A stretch of 64,000 nt of DNA, taken from Pomphorhynchus laevis. Lineage: Eukaryota; Acanthocephala; Palaeacanthocephala; Echinorhynchida; Pomphorhynchidae. How positions within the stretch are numbered: the stretch's first letter is position 1; every line of letters starts with the position of its first letter. Under the pieces are notes generated by a model, which saw nothing but the letters and a program-made list of their open reading frames with translations, did not search any database and was not told where the DNA came from. The translations under genes were made by a program, and so were the position numbers. Positions 24,340 through 36,105 of the stretch are shown piece by piece. Location: the NCBI GenBank assembly GCA_012934845.2, contig WNNJ02002221.1, positions 22,354-86,353 of the forward strand, read 5' to 3'.

Positions 24340-25480
24340 CATTGTATGCTTTCCCTAAGTATGCGTTCCTTATCTGGGCTCAAATACCAAAGCCTCGTAT
24401 CAGGAAGTAAAATTAAAAGTCTATCCATATTATGAGTTAACATCATCTTACCGAAGTAGTAAATCGACCCATTTTAAGGAATGCCTTGTCGCAACTTCAT
24501 ACGAGAAAACGTGGTAGATGTCTTCACAAGATTCACCACACCGTTGACAGCGACAGTATTCCGGTATCGTATGACAATGGATTTGGACAAGACAAAACTT
24601 GTCGTGATATCCGTAAGTCGACGCTCTCACAATATACGCTTAATCTTTAGAATAGGGATTCTTCCATGCAATTTGTACTAACGTCGGTGATGCTAATAAA
24701 CACGAATCTACATTATCAATTTTAAATTTATTAATTATTGGCATAAGTCGCAATGCTGTTGTAATCTGGAATTTTAATTTTGCCTGAATTTAGAAAGATA
24801 AAGGTTCAATATTAGTAATCACTGAAATTAAAAAAATCCGTGTTTTCAGAGAAAGACCACAAATTCGTTTGAGAAAGCCCCGTTATCAATTACACTAAAT
24901 TTATCCGGCCGCAGGCCGGATAATGTTTTCCCTATCTGGGCTCAGATACCAAAGCCTCGTATCATGAGGTAAAATTAAAAGTCTATCCATATTATGAGTT
25001 AACATCATCTCACCAAAGTAGTAAATCGACCCATTTTAAGGAATGCCTTGTCGCAACTTCATACGAGAAAACGTGGTAGATGTCTTCACAAGATTCACCA
25101 CACCGTTGACAGCGAGAGTATTCCGGTATCGTATGACAATGGATTTGGACAAGACAAAACTTGTCGTGATATCCGTAAGTCGACGCTCTCACAATATACG
25201 CTCAATCTTTAGAATAGGGATACTTCCATGCAATTTGTACTAACGTTGGTGATGCTAATAAACCCGAATCTACATTATCAATTTTAAATTTATTAATTAT
25301 TGGCATAAGTCGTAATGCTGTTGTAATCTGGAATTTTAATTTTGCCTGAATTTAGAAAGATAACGGTTCAATATTAGTAATCACTGAAATTGAAAAAATC
25401 CGTGTTTTCGGAGAAAGACCACAAATTCGTTTGAGAGAGCCCCGTTATCAATTAGACTAAAGTTATCCAGTCGCAGGCCC
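24340..25480 (-). pseudogene. LINE C-terminal Cys/His motif, tandemly duplicated (562-bp period)
   Basis: Two near-identical 562-bp units. Each carries on the minus strand a 60-codon frame with CQRCGESCEDIYHVF, the Cys/His motif (C-x2-C...ED..H) at the end of many LINE ORF2 proteins. Unit 1 has CRCQRCG; unit 2 has SRCQRCG. The unit junction is a GC-rich palindrome (ATCCGGCCGCAGGCCGGAT, 24903-24921). Confidence 0.6.
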
Positions 25481-25701
25481 TGTCAAATAAGAAATTCCGT
25501 GAATGATCATAGGTGACAGCATTATCGAAAAATATCGTAAGGCGCCATCAAACAAAAGCCTACATAACTGTGGAATACTGCATCGCCATTAATATCTTGA
25601 TTACTTTGGCTTGCAAATGTTCCCCTAAACACCAAGAAATTGATAATAGTACGCCCAAATATTTGGAAGATTTACAGAATTTAATAAAACAACAACAATA
25701 A

Positions 25702-27560
25702 TTTATTTAAAGTGGCAAATGCGTGCCAACTGTACGCTTATAAGTCCACTAAACTAAAAAAACACAGTAAAAGTCATACAGATAAATTTAGTAAATTGTT
25801 TAAATGTAATCGGATTTGGCGTTTGAAACACACCATTGAGGTTGATTGGCGTATATGAATGGGCAGATGATTCCACGAGAGAAAAGCAGCCACATCAAAT
25901 GAGCGGAAGCCAAAAGAGGGAGATTAGTTTGAGACATGTAAAAGAAGGGAATTACGAGAACGCAAGGAACAGTAAACAGGACGAGAAATGTCGAGAAAAG
26001 GAAGGTTGAGAAATGAAGGGGTATGTGAAGTTATAAGGCGCAAAGTAATGATAAGAAGACGAATTTGAACACGGCATAAAATGGTAGGCCAATTGAGAGA
26101 AACAAGATGGTGGGATGTATGATCAAAACGACGAAGACGGAGGAGAACTCGGACGACTGCGTTGATGATGTGTTGTAAAGGAAGACTAGTGGATTTAGGT
26201 GAATTGGAAAATAGACTAAGACAGTAATCAAGTCTTTAGAAAACGAGAGAAGATATGAGAGTCATACATGAAGGGAAATCGATCAATCTACGAATTTGAC
26301 GGAAGTTGCGGAGAATCAAGGTATATGAGCGTACTTTATCTCTAAAGAACGGTTTAAGTGAAGTCGGTTGTCAAAATGAAAACCTAGGAAAACGAGATTG
26401 TTAACGATAGGGAGAATCGTTGAATTTAATGATACGGAGGGAAGTTCTACGCCGAAGCGTCGAGGAAGGATCCACATTATTTTGGATTTATTAGGATTCA
26501 GTGTAAGACGAATAGAAGAAAGCTGATTGAAAATTTATGCAAGACGGTTGGAAGCAGAAACACTAAGATCATGAATTAGTATAAGCAGGTGCGTGAGCAT
26601 AGATGAGAATGTCATCAGCATATTACATAACATGGAAGTTAAATATATGAGAAATAGAAGACAAATCACCGAGAAGAGAGAAAAGGAAAGTGCCTAATAT
26701 AGAGCCTTGTGGAACACCGGACGGGATGAAAGAATGATAGGAAAGAGAAGACTTAGAACAACCGCGAAAAGTACGGTTTGATAGATATGAATGAAACCAA
26801 GCTATAGTGGGTAAAGAGAGGCCATAATCATGACGAAAACGATGGAGAAAAATCGATTGATCGACGATGTCAAAAGCAGATGAGAAATCAAGAGAAACTA
26901 TAACACTACATAATTTTTGATCGCGAGAGATAAGTAAGTCGTTATAAACTTTAAGACAGACAATTTCAGTAGAGTGATTAGAGCGAAAAGCAGCTTAGAA
27001 GGGCTGAAACAAGTTGGAAGAAAATAGATATGCATTAATTTGCTTGAAAACAAGACGCTCAAGGAGTTTGGAGAGGGTTGGGAGAAGTGAGATATGACGA
27101 TACGAAGATGGTAGTGAGGGGTCGAGAGATAGCTTGTTTAGGAGATTACGAACAGTGGCGCATTTCCAGTTGGAAGGAAATGTGTGGCTACGAATAGACA
27201 AGTTGAACAATGTGGTTAGTAAGGGTGAGATATATGAACAGATATTTTTAAGCAAGTGAGTGGGAATTGGGTCAGAAGGAGATGTTTTATTAGGTCATAA
27301 CAGAAGAACCGAAGAAACTTCATCAGGCGAAACGGGAATATGGTGGAATAGCTCTGAGATAGAAGTATTCCGAGATAAGAGAGGATACAATGGGCATATG
27401 GGTAGAATAGAAAGTAAATTAGATAGCTTAGATTGTAGATAAGAAGAAAATTCATCAGGGGTAGAAAATTCATCATGTTACAAGGGGTAGATGATTTTGA
27501 AAGAATTGAGTTTAAGATTTTTTAATGAGATTTAGAGTTGGAAGAGGACTCGAGTTGATT
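25702..27560 (-). pseudogene. CR1/L2-like LINE, RT and 3' end, 5'-truncated (copy a)
   Basis: Read from 27560 downward: frames around SPLLTTLFNLSIRSHTFPSNWK and SYRHISLLPTLSKLLERLVF (27255-26998), a stop at 26995, then LDFSSAFDIVD near 26890, SGVPQGSILGTFLFSLL near 26718-26668, YADDILIYAH near 26622, and the C-terminal LPIHIRQST-type region near 25860. It ends in a 3' stem-loop (GCGTACAGTTGGCACGC) and an ATT-rich tail at 25702. At least two in-frame stops (before AAFR and before YADD). Near-identical in its 3' kilobase to copy d (37925-39010). Confidence 0.8.
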
Positions 27561-27829
27561 TCGCTAAAAGAAAGTACGCTTAGTACGCATAAGAATGAGA
27601 TGGGAACAGCGAAGAGAAAGATAGGAAGCACGGAGATTTGGAGTGAGTGAATTTGGAGAATGTTTTGGAGACGTTTTAGACGTTTTGGAGAACGTTTTAG
27701 CGAACGTTTGGAGAACTGTTTGGAGAATAGGCGCTTCATTGTAAAATAATCGATCTCTATTGCATAGTTTGCCTGCTCGTCTAAACTTGACCACTGTTGT
27801 TTCCCACATTCACTTTAAGAAAATTTTTC

Positions 27830-28150
27830 TCGCAGTACGATGATAATTCTTTTGAAGATTTCTGAGCTTCATCGATTGATGTCGTAATAATGAGCAAATC
27901 ATCTGCGAATAAAATAGTTTTGTTAGATGGAACAAGTATTTCTATTGCGTATATTTCTATTGTGGTTCAAGTATTTCTATTTGCAAAGGACTCAAAGGAT
28001 CATCTTGAAGAGCTCCTTTATTTTGGGTGAGCGTTAACGAGTAAATTAACCTGTCAAATATTTTAAAATTATTTAGTTCTAAAATTCTTTGCAAAGTTCT
28101 TAAAAAGTTCCAAGTAATTGAATAATGCGAGTTCAACAGACACAACAGAC
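27830..28150 (-). pseudogene. LINE reverse transcriptase fragment (FADD box)
   Basis: TQNKGALQDDPLSPL (about 28030-27985), resembling the RT motif QGDPLSP, is followed at about 27930-27880 by KTILFADDLLIITTSIDEA, the YADD active-site block with F in the first position. The sequence between and around is decayed. It is a different family from the CR1/L2-like copies. Confidence 0.6.
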
Positions 28151-28212
28151 AAGTCCAAGCACCATATTATTTGTAAATAATTTAAAGGAGTGATTGAGAA
28201 TTGTAATGTCTC

Positions 28213-28266
28213 TGTAATTATCAGGACTAATATAATCCCCAGACTATGTAAGTCCTGATAATTACA
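28213..28266. repeat. Inverted repeat
   Basis: TGTAATTATCAGGACT and its exact complement flank 22 nt. Confidence 0.85.
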
Positions 28267-28579
28267 TAGCATTTAGAAGAAATTTCAAACGTTTCACATG
28301 ATGTAATAAGAAATTGAATTGACAACTGTAAAAATAAGTATATTGTACTATCGATAAAAGGTTAGATTCAATCTTCAAGTTAGATAGAATATTGTCAGGA
28401 CGTATACATTAAATCTACAAACATTTTTGTACTCGGTTGAAACATCATCATCTCAAGCATTGGGCAAAGTGTGCGTTTCGACAAAGAGAAACACCATCCA
28501 TACCTGTGCTTAACAGAGTTGAAATAATGCGATCACCACGAATAAAGTAAAGTTTCGTACCATCTAAAGCTTTCTCTTC

Positions 28580-28990
28580 TTAATTGCCTAAGTTTATATT
28601 GTTTGGTTCTATCCTCTTTGGATAGATCACGTTGTATGTAATACCCGAGTAACAGTCAATTTTCTTAAGTCCCTGAGATAAGATAAGTATATTTGCTACA
28701 ATGCGGTAGTCAAAGATTAAGCGGAGCAGAGGCAGGGCATCTGAATTCTTTGTTTTCAATCTTCTTAAAATATCATGTTTCGATTCAGATTTAGTAAGCC
28801 AAATATCTTGTAAAAGGGTAGGCACAACTGACATGTCGTCGGAAGATTAAGGAAGTCCCTTAATAATAATGTTCCGATCCCTCGATGATTTATCTTTTAT
28901 CACTTTTAACATGACAGACGCATTGAGTGTATTACGTTTTTAGAGCATAATCAATCTCGTACTTAGTGTTGAAGATGATAGTCGGCATAT
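28580..28990 (-). pseudogene. LINE ORF1-like fragment
   Basis: RDRNIIIKGLP (about 28880-28850) and, after a stop, SDALPLLRLIFDYRIVANIL followed by SQGLKKIDC (28834-28640) resemble the RRM-like ORF1 protein of LINEs (ERNLVIxGLPE..., RPxLLxVxF..., ILxxSKxL). Order and strand would suit the RT fragment at 27830-28150, 400 bp downstream. Confidence 0.5.
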
Positions 28991-29429
28991 ATGACGGACT
29001 ACTATTGTTAACTGGCAATTAAGAATGCTATATGCTATGTTGATTAAACACATATGTTTCTATAAGAGACGTTCAACTTCTGTTTATAAAAACCATTGCT
29101 CATGCATTTCCTTCAAATTTCTTACCGTACTCAAATCACTCGCTTATAAAATACCAAGATCCCTATACTCATTGACTATATATATCAAACTGTAAAGAAG
29201 ATATGTAAGGTTTAAGCAAGTTTAAAATCAAATTGTAAAGCTTTAATTTATGATTGACTTTTTGAAAATGAAAATACTATTTTAATTGATTTAAAATTGG
29301 TTGGAACACATATTTGGAATAATTATGAGTTTGAACACATAATTATAAGTCGAACACTTAAAATTGGAACCCATTTTATTTGTCTAAAAATAGATCCCTT
29401 CCTTTAAATAATTTTGATTTATTAAAATA

Positions 29430-29660
29430 TTTACGGATTCTAATAATTCAATTTTATCCATATATCTATATTTACTTGCTGGTTTAATTTTTATTAGATA
29501 GGCGTTAAAATTATTATAGCATATATATGTATATTTTTCCGAATATAAGATTAATTAATTTCTCTAATGCATCTTTAATATCTGCTAAATCTAGATTTGT
29601 ATAAAGCGTACTAAAATCGTATTTATTTTTTAAAAATTTATTCCTTTTGTGTTTTTTGAA
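29430..29660 (-). pseudogene. Penelope-like RT fragment (YDFSTLYTNL)
   Basis: The minus strand reads NKYDFSTLYTNLDLADIKDA then LEKLINLIF near 29640-29540, matching the DFSTLYTxxP box of a Penelope-like reverse transcriptase family. After a break, LLESVNILINQNYLKEG may be the next segment. No YxDD is visible. Confidence 0.5.
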
Positions 29661-30239
29661 GATTCTTGTGTAGAATTAATACTGAAATACTGTTTTATAC
29701 CAGTATTAATTTCAATTACCTTACAATATTTCTTGAAGTGTGTTTTAATTACTTTAAGTATTTTATTCATTTAGACCGAAAGCGGTTTTAGTGTATATTT
29801 AAAAGCACTACATTGGAATTTTATGTAATTTTGGATTCCAATATAATATAGGTATAGTTTTATTATATGATTCAACCTTTATATCCTTTGTATTCAATTA
29901 AGAACAATGATTTGTAATAATTGTTTCTAAACTTAAATCACTACGTTTATGTGCAGAACGCTATAACATCACAACAGGCACAAACAGTCATCTGTTGACG
30001 ACTGATGAAACTCAGTCATTAAGTTATGTACTTAATTTTTTGTGGAAAACGTGAATTTAATAGACAGTAGATGTTTAAGTTGTTTAAATCGTTTAGTTAC
30101 GACTTTTTCAGAGATGTAGACAACGAACATTTAGACGACACGTCTAGAAAGTTATCCCAAAGTCAATAGAACTACTAGGTTATTTTGATAATAAACCTAA
30201 TAAATTCTAACGATAATAATATGTCAATTAAAAAAAGCT

Positions 30240-31600
30240 CAGAATCCACACATCGTCATAAAACAAGCGGACAAAGGTGTAAGATCTGTTGTCTAGTTAA
30301 GGACGATCACATTAAGAAAGCTAATCGCCAAACAGCAGATCGAACTACTTACCAACGCATAATTAAACTACAAGTGGATATTATTACATCTAATTTCAAT
30401 CAAACACTGGCTCGCACAGTTTAACTGTGAGGTCGTAACAAAAGGCTTTCATGTATCTACATTATATCCTTCAACCTTTGTTATGGAACATGGTATATAT
30501 CTTTCCATCACGGATGATATGTTGAGAAAACGCGAGGAGTTGAAAGTAACCATACCACTATCGTATATAATAAGGAGTTTGGATGCTACATCCTTATATA
30601 CATCAATAGAAAATTTAGATAATGCGTTATCCATGAGAAATGAGTCGAATGCTTTCAACTAGGACAACGTCATATTGATCGTGTATGTTAAACGTTTTTG
30701 AGTTCAATGACAGGTTACACGTACAATGTAAAAGAATCGCAATGAGTACTCTAGTAGCTCCAACTTGTAAAATAAGAGATTATATTGAGAATCAACCAAT
30801 TAAACAGTCTGTCTTGTTAAGATATATTGACGGCATTTTAATAGTATGGCCGGATAATTTAGAATCTATGTATATGTTTGTAATGGAATGAATCATTTGG
30901 TTTATTTTGGTACTGAAATATTCTAAGATTAAAATGGAATGATCCAAACAGCGGTACATCGCATAGACGATAATCAAAGTAGGATACTCCATTCGAGTAG
31001 CATCCATCCTGCTAAAGTGAAGTGTAACTTGAAATGTAATGAATTTCTATGAATACAGAAAATATGTAGCAGTCCAAATGATTATTTCGCAAAAGAAAAG
31101 TTAAACTTCAAGGTTTATTAATGCTACGGTGCTGAATAACAACACAATTAAATAGAATACCTAAGCTTTAAATGAAGGATTTGTTATCCTTAAAATGTAA
31201 AAACCTTTGATATAAAGATAGAATACAATCCGACGTTGTCATTAATACATCATGATGTAACAAATGTTAAGGATAAAGTAACAAAACGAAAGATCTTAAC
31301 ATTGTGTTTCAGAAAACATAAAAATGCTATAGTTACATCAAAATTAAAAACAGCAAACAAAGCAGATATCTTTGAAATAGGAAAAATGCATTTGACCAAC
31401 CTCGCAGTTTATCTTGTTGGTTGACGAAGAAGGCACAACACTTAAATAATCCCAAGACTGCATTACGATTTAATGTCTAAGGCGTAAACAATTGTGATGT
31501 TTCAGACTGCATTTTGGAATGTGAAGATGATAACAACATGTTGGACATACTAGCCTCTCAACATTTTTCGTATTAACCGGACTGTAGTGGAGCTGTTTCA
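30240..31600 (+). pseudogene. Penelope-like element, decayed
   Basis: SLDATSLYTSIENLDNALS (30570-30640) resembles the DVxSLYTNIP box. FEFNDRLHVQCKRIAMSTLV (30700-30760) resembles the FxFxxxxYxQxxGxAMGxPLAP box, and LLRYIDGILIVW (30814-30850) the Y-[IV]-DD active site with G replacing the second D. An upstream RCKICC segment (30270) may belong to the element. The Asp change and stops make it inactive. Confidence 0.55.
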
Positions 31601-31807
31601 CATTCGTGATAAAGCTCACTTCACGCTAACGCTTTTCGATATACTGTGCTAAAACAAGGATTTCGTTCCACAGCGCACATAAAGCAACGCGAGCAATATT
31701 GGATCGGGCAATTGGTGACTAACTAACAACTAAATAACGATCGCTATCAATATCATTCATCGCAGAATAATTACTGGGAAAGACACATTATGCTAATTGT
31801 CAACAAC

Positions 31808-32494
31808 TTGGCTTCAATTTTGACAACAAACTTTCACTTAAACCTTTCGTTAGAGATAAAGTACGCTCATATACCTTGATTCTCCGCAACTTCCGTCAAA
31901 TTCGTAGATTGATCGATTTCCCTTCTTGTATGACTCTAATATCTTCTCTCCTTTTTTCTAGACTCGATTATTGTCTTAGTCTATTTTCCAACTCACCTAA
32001 ATCTACTCTTCTTCCCCTACAACGCATTGTCAACGCAGCCGTCCGAATTATCCTCCGTCTTCGTCGTTTTGATCATACATCCTACCATCTTGCTTCTCTC
32101 GATTTGCCTACAATTTATTGTCGTGTTCAAATTCGTCTTCTTATCGTTGCTTTCCGCCTTGTAACTTTTCATACCCCTTCATTTCTCAACCTTCCTTTTC
32201 TTGATAATTCTCGTCCTGTTTACTGTTCTTTGCGTTCCTGTAATTCCCTTCTTTTACATGTCCCAAACTACTCTACCTCCTTTGGACTCCGCTCCTTCCT
32301 GGTGGCTGCTCCTCTATCATGGAATCATCTGCCCATTCATATACGCCAATCAACTTCCCTGCAGTGCTTCAAACGACAAATCCGATCCCATTTTAACAAT
32401 TTATCCGCTTGACTTTTTCATTTTTGTTTGTGGACTTGTAAGCGTACAGCTTGTACGCATTTGCCACATTAAATAAATTTGTATTATTATTAAG
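31808..32494 (+). pseudogene. CR1/L2-like LINE 3' end (copy b)
   Basis: Open frame 31876-32412: NFRQIRRLIDFPSCMTLISS, LDYCLSLFSNSPKSTLLPLQ, VNAAVRIILRLRRFDH and APLSWNHLPIHIRQSTSL, the typical C-terminus of CR1/L2 ORF2. It is uninterrupted over about 178 codons, so this is the least decayed 3' copy. 3' stem-loop GCGTACAGCTTGTACGC at about 32443, then an ATT-rich tail. 5' truncated. Confidence 0.8.
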
Positions 32495-33290
32495 TAATTG
32501 TTTATTTCTCCGTAACTCCTTCAATGAATTTAGTACCTTGATATCGACATTTGACGCAGTTGTATTACAAGTCGTCATGTAGTTATCGTAACTGTTAATT
32601 ATGCGATTTGAAATGATAGTCGTGTAAGATAAGTGCACACGAGTAATTCTATTACGAATAAAGATCTGTATGGTATAAAAGTCATGAGATCAACTGTCGA
32701 GTGCATCCGAATTATTGAACCCGATTACAGATATTAAATATATATGTATTTACTGGGATTTAATCATACTATTGAGCATTTTTTGAAATGGTTAATTCAT
32801 TTCTCATTGAAAACTTAAGCGCTTCTCTATTACTCACCTATTGGTTTGTTACCCAAATACGATCAGCGATTATAGACATTTGTATTATTATTTATTATTA
32901 ACTAGGTGAATTATTATATGAATAATTTAAAATGTTTGTTTATATCGAAACAAACATTTACGCAAAAGCTTTGTTTACAAATATGGAAATGTGTAAATAA
33001 AAAATGAACAAACTATAAATAAAGAAATCTAATGATTTTGCTTCACGGAAAGCCAACAACGAATTTTAAAATAAAGCCGTTCAATCAAATTAACAACTGA
33101 TTTTACTCAAACAAAGAATTTTATCAAATGGTATTTTATTATTTTTGAGATCTGCAGATATTTTATTTTCAATTTTAGAACGTTTCGAATGTCCGAAACG
33201 TTTGTAATAAAAGACAAATTTTGTTTTCTTTGGTCTGATTTTATATTATATATTATATTGTATTATATATTGTATATTGTATTATATATT
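32495..33290. other. AT-rich sequence, no gene seen
   Basis: No supported feature. Confidence 0.4.
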
Positions 33291-33429
33291 GTGTCTTGCC
33301 ACTATAATTCATTAATCTCTGACCAAATATTAATGATTTTCGCGATACACCTAATTCTTTTCATTAACAAATGTCAACACATTCAATTATTTTTTAATAT
33401 ATAACAAATATAAATAAATATATATAAGC

Positions 33430-33580
33430 TATGTAATTCAGACGAGCTGAATTACACAGCTCGTCTAGGAGTGATAAGGAAGTCTGCTCTGCATGTAATC
33501 GAACTCCGGTTTTTGGCAACATTTACAATTATGAAACTGAAGCTTATTAGCTCCCGAATCACAGTTTAACACATTATGCG
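33430..33580 (+). repeat. Truncated copy of the 358-bp repeat, opposite orientation
   Basis: AGCTCGTCTAGGAGTGATAA and the following 90 bp match the minus-strand reading of the 6.4-7.1 kb units. The GAAA and CTGATGA strands are gone, replaced by a short palindrome (GTAATTCAG...CTGAATTAC). Confidence 0.65.
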
Positions 33581-34504
33581 ATTAAATTATATATAATATC
33601 AATTACTAAATATATACATTACTTCGACTACACTTATAAAATTCTAGAGGAAGTTACGCCAGCATTTGATCTTCGTTATGAACTTTTTAACAAATCGAGA
33701 ATCACCAGCATGTGTAATCCGTTATGCCTAATATTAAGATGTACACTAAGTTGAATTTGATAGTCGTTAATTTGACTAATCAAATGTCCAACGAAATCTA
33801 ATATTTTTATTAACGAAATCTAATATTTTTATTTATATAGGGATAAATACTCATATCTGTTTTTCCCGATAATAAAAATCTTTGTGTATAAAAATACACT
33901 ATTTAATATCTTTTTTATATTTGGCTCTTTCCCATGTACGTTAAACGCCTATTTTTGGACCTTACATATCAGAGTGAACTTTTGAGACAGCCATGATGAT
34001 TTGTCGTTTATGCTTGCGTTCGTAATTAAATTTTTTATCCCTTTAAAGAACTTGTAAACTAATGCTGCTTTGATAAGTTTTGACTTCAAATACTGTTAGC
34101 CAATGCCTTAGGATTTCACTGATTATAAAAAGATGTTTTTAAAACATTTATTTATTAACGCAGAAACACGTTAATTAACATGGATATTTGGGTTATATTA
34201 ATGGTAAATAGAAACTGTTGATTTAAAAAATATATACTGTCTTTTATTTATTTTGACTATTAAGAAATAGGATATTCAAGGCATTATAATCATTTTGCAT
34301 GACCATTTAATTACAGCTAAGTATTAGTAGCTTACCCTTTCAAATTTCTATAAACTATACCTAATCTGTATTGAATGACACATAATCATATATAATATAC
34401 TTGCCTATATATGCATATGATAGCCGATCGGATCATTTCAAGTATTTGACGGACATCTGAAGGCAAAAGTATTTGATCCCATAAAAGTTTACATTAAGCC
34501 TTTT

Positions 34505-34650
34505 AATACTTAATACTTAATAATTAAGTATTTGATCCCATCTGAAGCCACTGGGATCAAAAGAGGTTGACTGAAAATACTTAATATTAAATAATTAAGT
34601 ATATGATCCCATCTGAAGCTACTGGGATCAAAAAAGGTTGACTGAAAATT
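34505..34650 (+). repeat. Tandem repeat, about 70-80 bp, two copies
   Basis: TTAAGTATTTGATCCCATCT...GGTTGACTGAAAAT occurs twice; each contains GATCCCA and TGGGATC as a small hairpin. A fragment of a third copy lies near 34465. Confidence 0.7.
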
Positions 34651-35388
34651 TCAAATAAGGCTATGTAATAGAACAGACTGAATCTGGAGTAGCGTGGTGT
34701 CTTGCCACTATAATTCACTAATCTCTGACCAAATATTAATGATTTTCCTGATACATACCTAATTTTTTCATAAACAAATGTCAACACATTCAATTATTTT
34801 TTAATATAATGTAGTATGTATAATAATCGGATAAGTTATCTTTATATTCTCCAACCGGTCATAATTGTTCATAATAAAACTCAATTGAACTTTATGTAGG
34901 CAAATGGGTATCAGATTATACACTCATGTATAATTATAGCAAATTCATTTCTCTCTCTTTATTTCTCAGTATTGAACGTATTATATCTTTTATCAAGACA
35001 TCTTTCCACTAATTTCAAAATCTTAAAAATTGTGTTGAATTCAAGCGTATTATACAACAATTATAATGATTTTCACAATTTAAATTATATATTTATTTAA
35101 TTATTGTCCATTTTTTGAATATTTTGTAAATTTTAATAAAAATGTAGTGAAGAGTATAAACGTTTTTTTACAAAAATCTGATTTACGACAATTCAATGAT
35201 TGTCATGTAAATTCTGGTGTTCATAATATTGTTCAATATTAAAAATATGCTATACTTGCATTTAAATTCATATGAAAATGTCCATCTGATTTAAACAAAT
35301 TATATATCTTGATAATGTTAAATCCGGTAAACAATACCGATTAGATCAAAATAATCTAATGATCTGCACTTGTATTCTTCAACTCACA

Positions 35389-35600
35389 TCATTTGGCGGT
35401 GGCGGGCAGAACGCGGACCACGGATGCACATCGAGATGCGTCGTTCAAGCTGCAGTCCAATTGTTGCCAGGAGCCTCGATATTTCATTTGCATATGGCAG
35501 CTCTTTCTTTGCTGCAAGTTTGTGTGCTATTTGCTCATGATACCTCGAAAGAGGCTAAAGTAGATTTCGAAAGGTTGGACGGAGTGAAAACGTTGAACAC
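35389..35600 (+). CDS. Possible orphan exon, unrecognised
   Basis: An open frame from 35359 runs to a strong donor-like AACAC/GTAAGTATC at 35601. A possible acceptor (GGCGGGCAG, after a pyrimidine-rich stretch) ends at 35408. Base composition is much richer in G+C than the flanks. The frame reads as ordinary protein (for example CTSRCVVQAAVQLLPGASIF and AALSLLQVCVLFAHD) without the Lys/Asn/Ile bias of translated filler. No partner exon was found within the window, and a CR1-like LINE end starts 140 bp downstream. It could be an exon of a host gene, a processed or captured fragment, or part of a transposon I do not recognise. No function is assigned. Confidence 0.3.
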
Positions 35601-35739
35601 GTAAGTATCGAATAAAGCTCGCTCCGAGCGACCCCCATAAAATCCACAACACGAAATATCCAGACGAGCCTCAGAATCGGTAGTGGTTGTAGCTCTTTAG
35701 AAAATGATACTGTCATGAACATGCCTTAGCATTAATAAT

Positions 35740-36105
35740 AATACAATAATTTATTTAACGTGGCAAATGCGTGCAAAATACACGCTTACATGACCACAAA
35801 CAAACAAAAAAAAGAACTTCAAAGGTCACAGGTAATTAGTTAATTGTTGAAATAAAATTTGCATTTGGCGTTTAAAGTACGGCATAGATGTTGATTGGCG
35901 GATATGAATAGGCAGTTGATTCCACGATAGAGGAGCAGCCACAATGAAGGAGCGGAGTCCAAAGGAGGTAGAGTAGTTTGGGACATGTAAAAGAAGGGAA
36001 TTACGGGAACGCAGAGCACAATACACAGTACGAGAATTGTCGAGAAAAGGAAGGTTGAAAAATGAAGGGGTATGAGAAGTTATAAGGCGAAAAGCAATGA
36101 TAAGA
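35740..36105 (-). pseudogene. CR1/L2-like LINE 3' end (copy c)
   Basis: The minus strand reads NSLLLHVPNYSTSFGLRSF and APLSWNQLPIHIRQSTSM (36026-35826), then a 3' stem-loop GCGTGTATTTTGCACGC and an ATT-rich tail. It is truncated at 36105, directly against the next LINE fragment, suggesting insertion into it or 5' truncation at that point. Confidence 0.75.

Larger units (their letters stand above)
33294..34811 (+). repeat. Pair of about 110-bp direct repeats bounding 1.3 kb
   Basis: TTGCCACTATAATTCA at 33296 recurs at 34704, and identity continues for about 110 bp (CTCTGACCAAATATTAATG, AAATGTCAACACATTCAATT). The interval contains the truncated 358-bp repeat and AT-rich DNA. Confidence 0.75.

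Noticed and set aside
25513-25701. 62-codon open frame
   Set aside because: It ends in the ATT/ACA-rich tail of a LINE copy and shows no family resemblance.
33189-33404. Hydrophobic 71-codon open frame
   Set aside because: The hydrophobicity comes from a TATATTGTAT simple repeat, and part of the frame lies in the 110-bp direct repeat.
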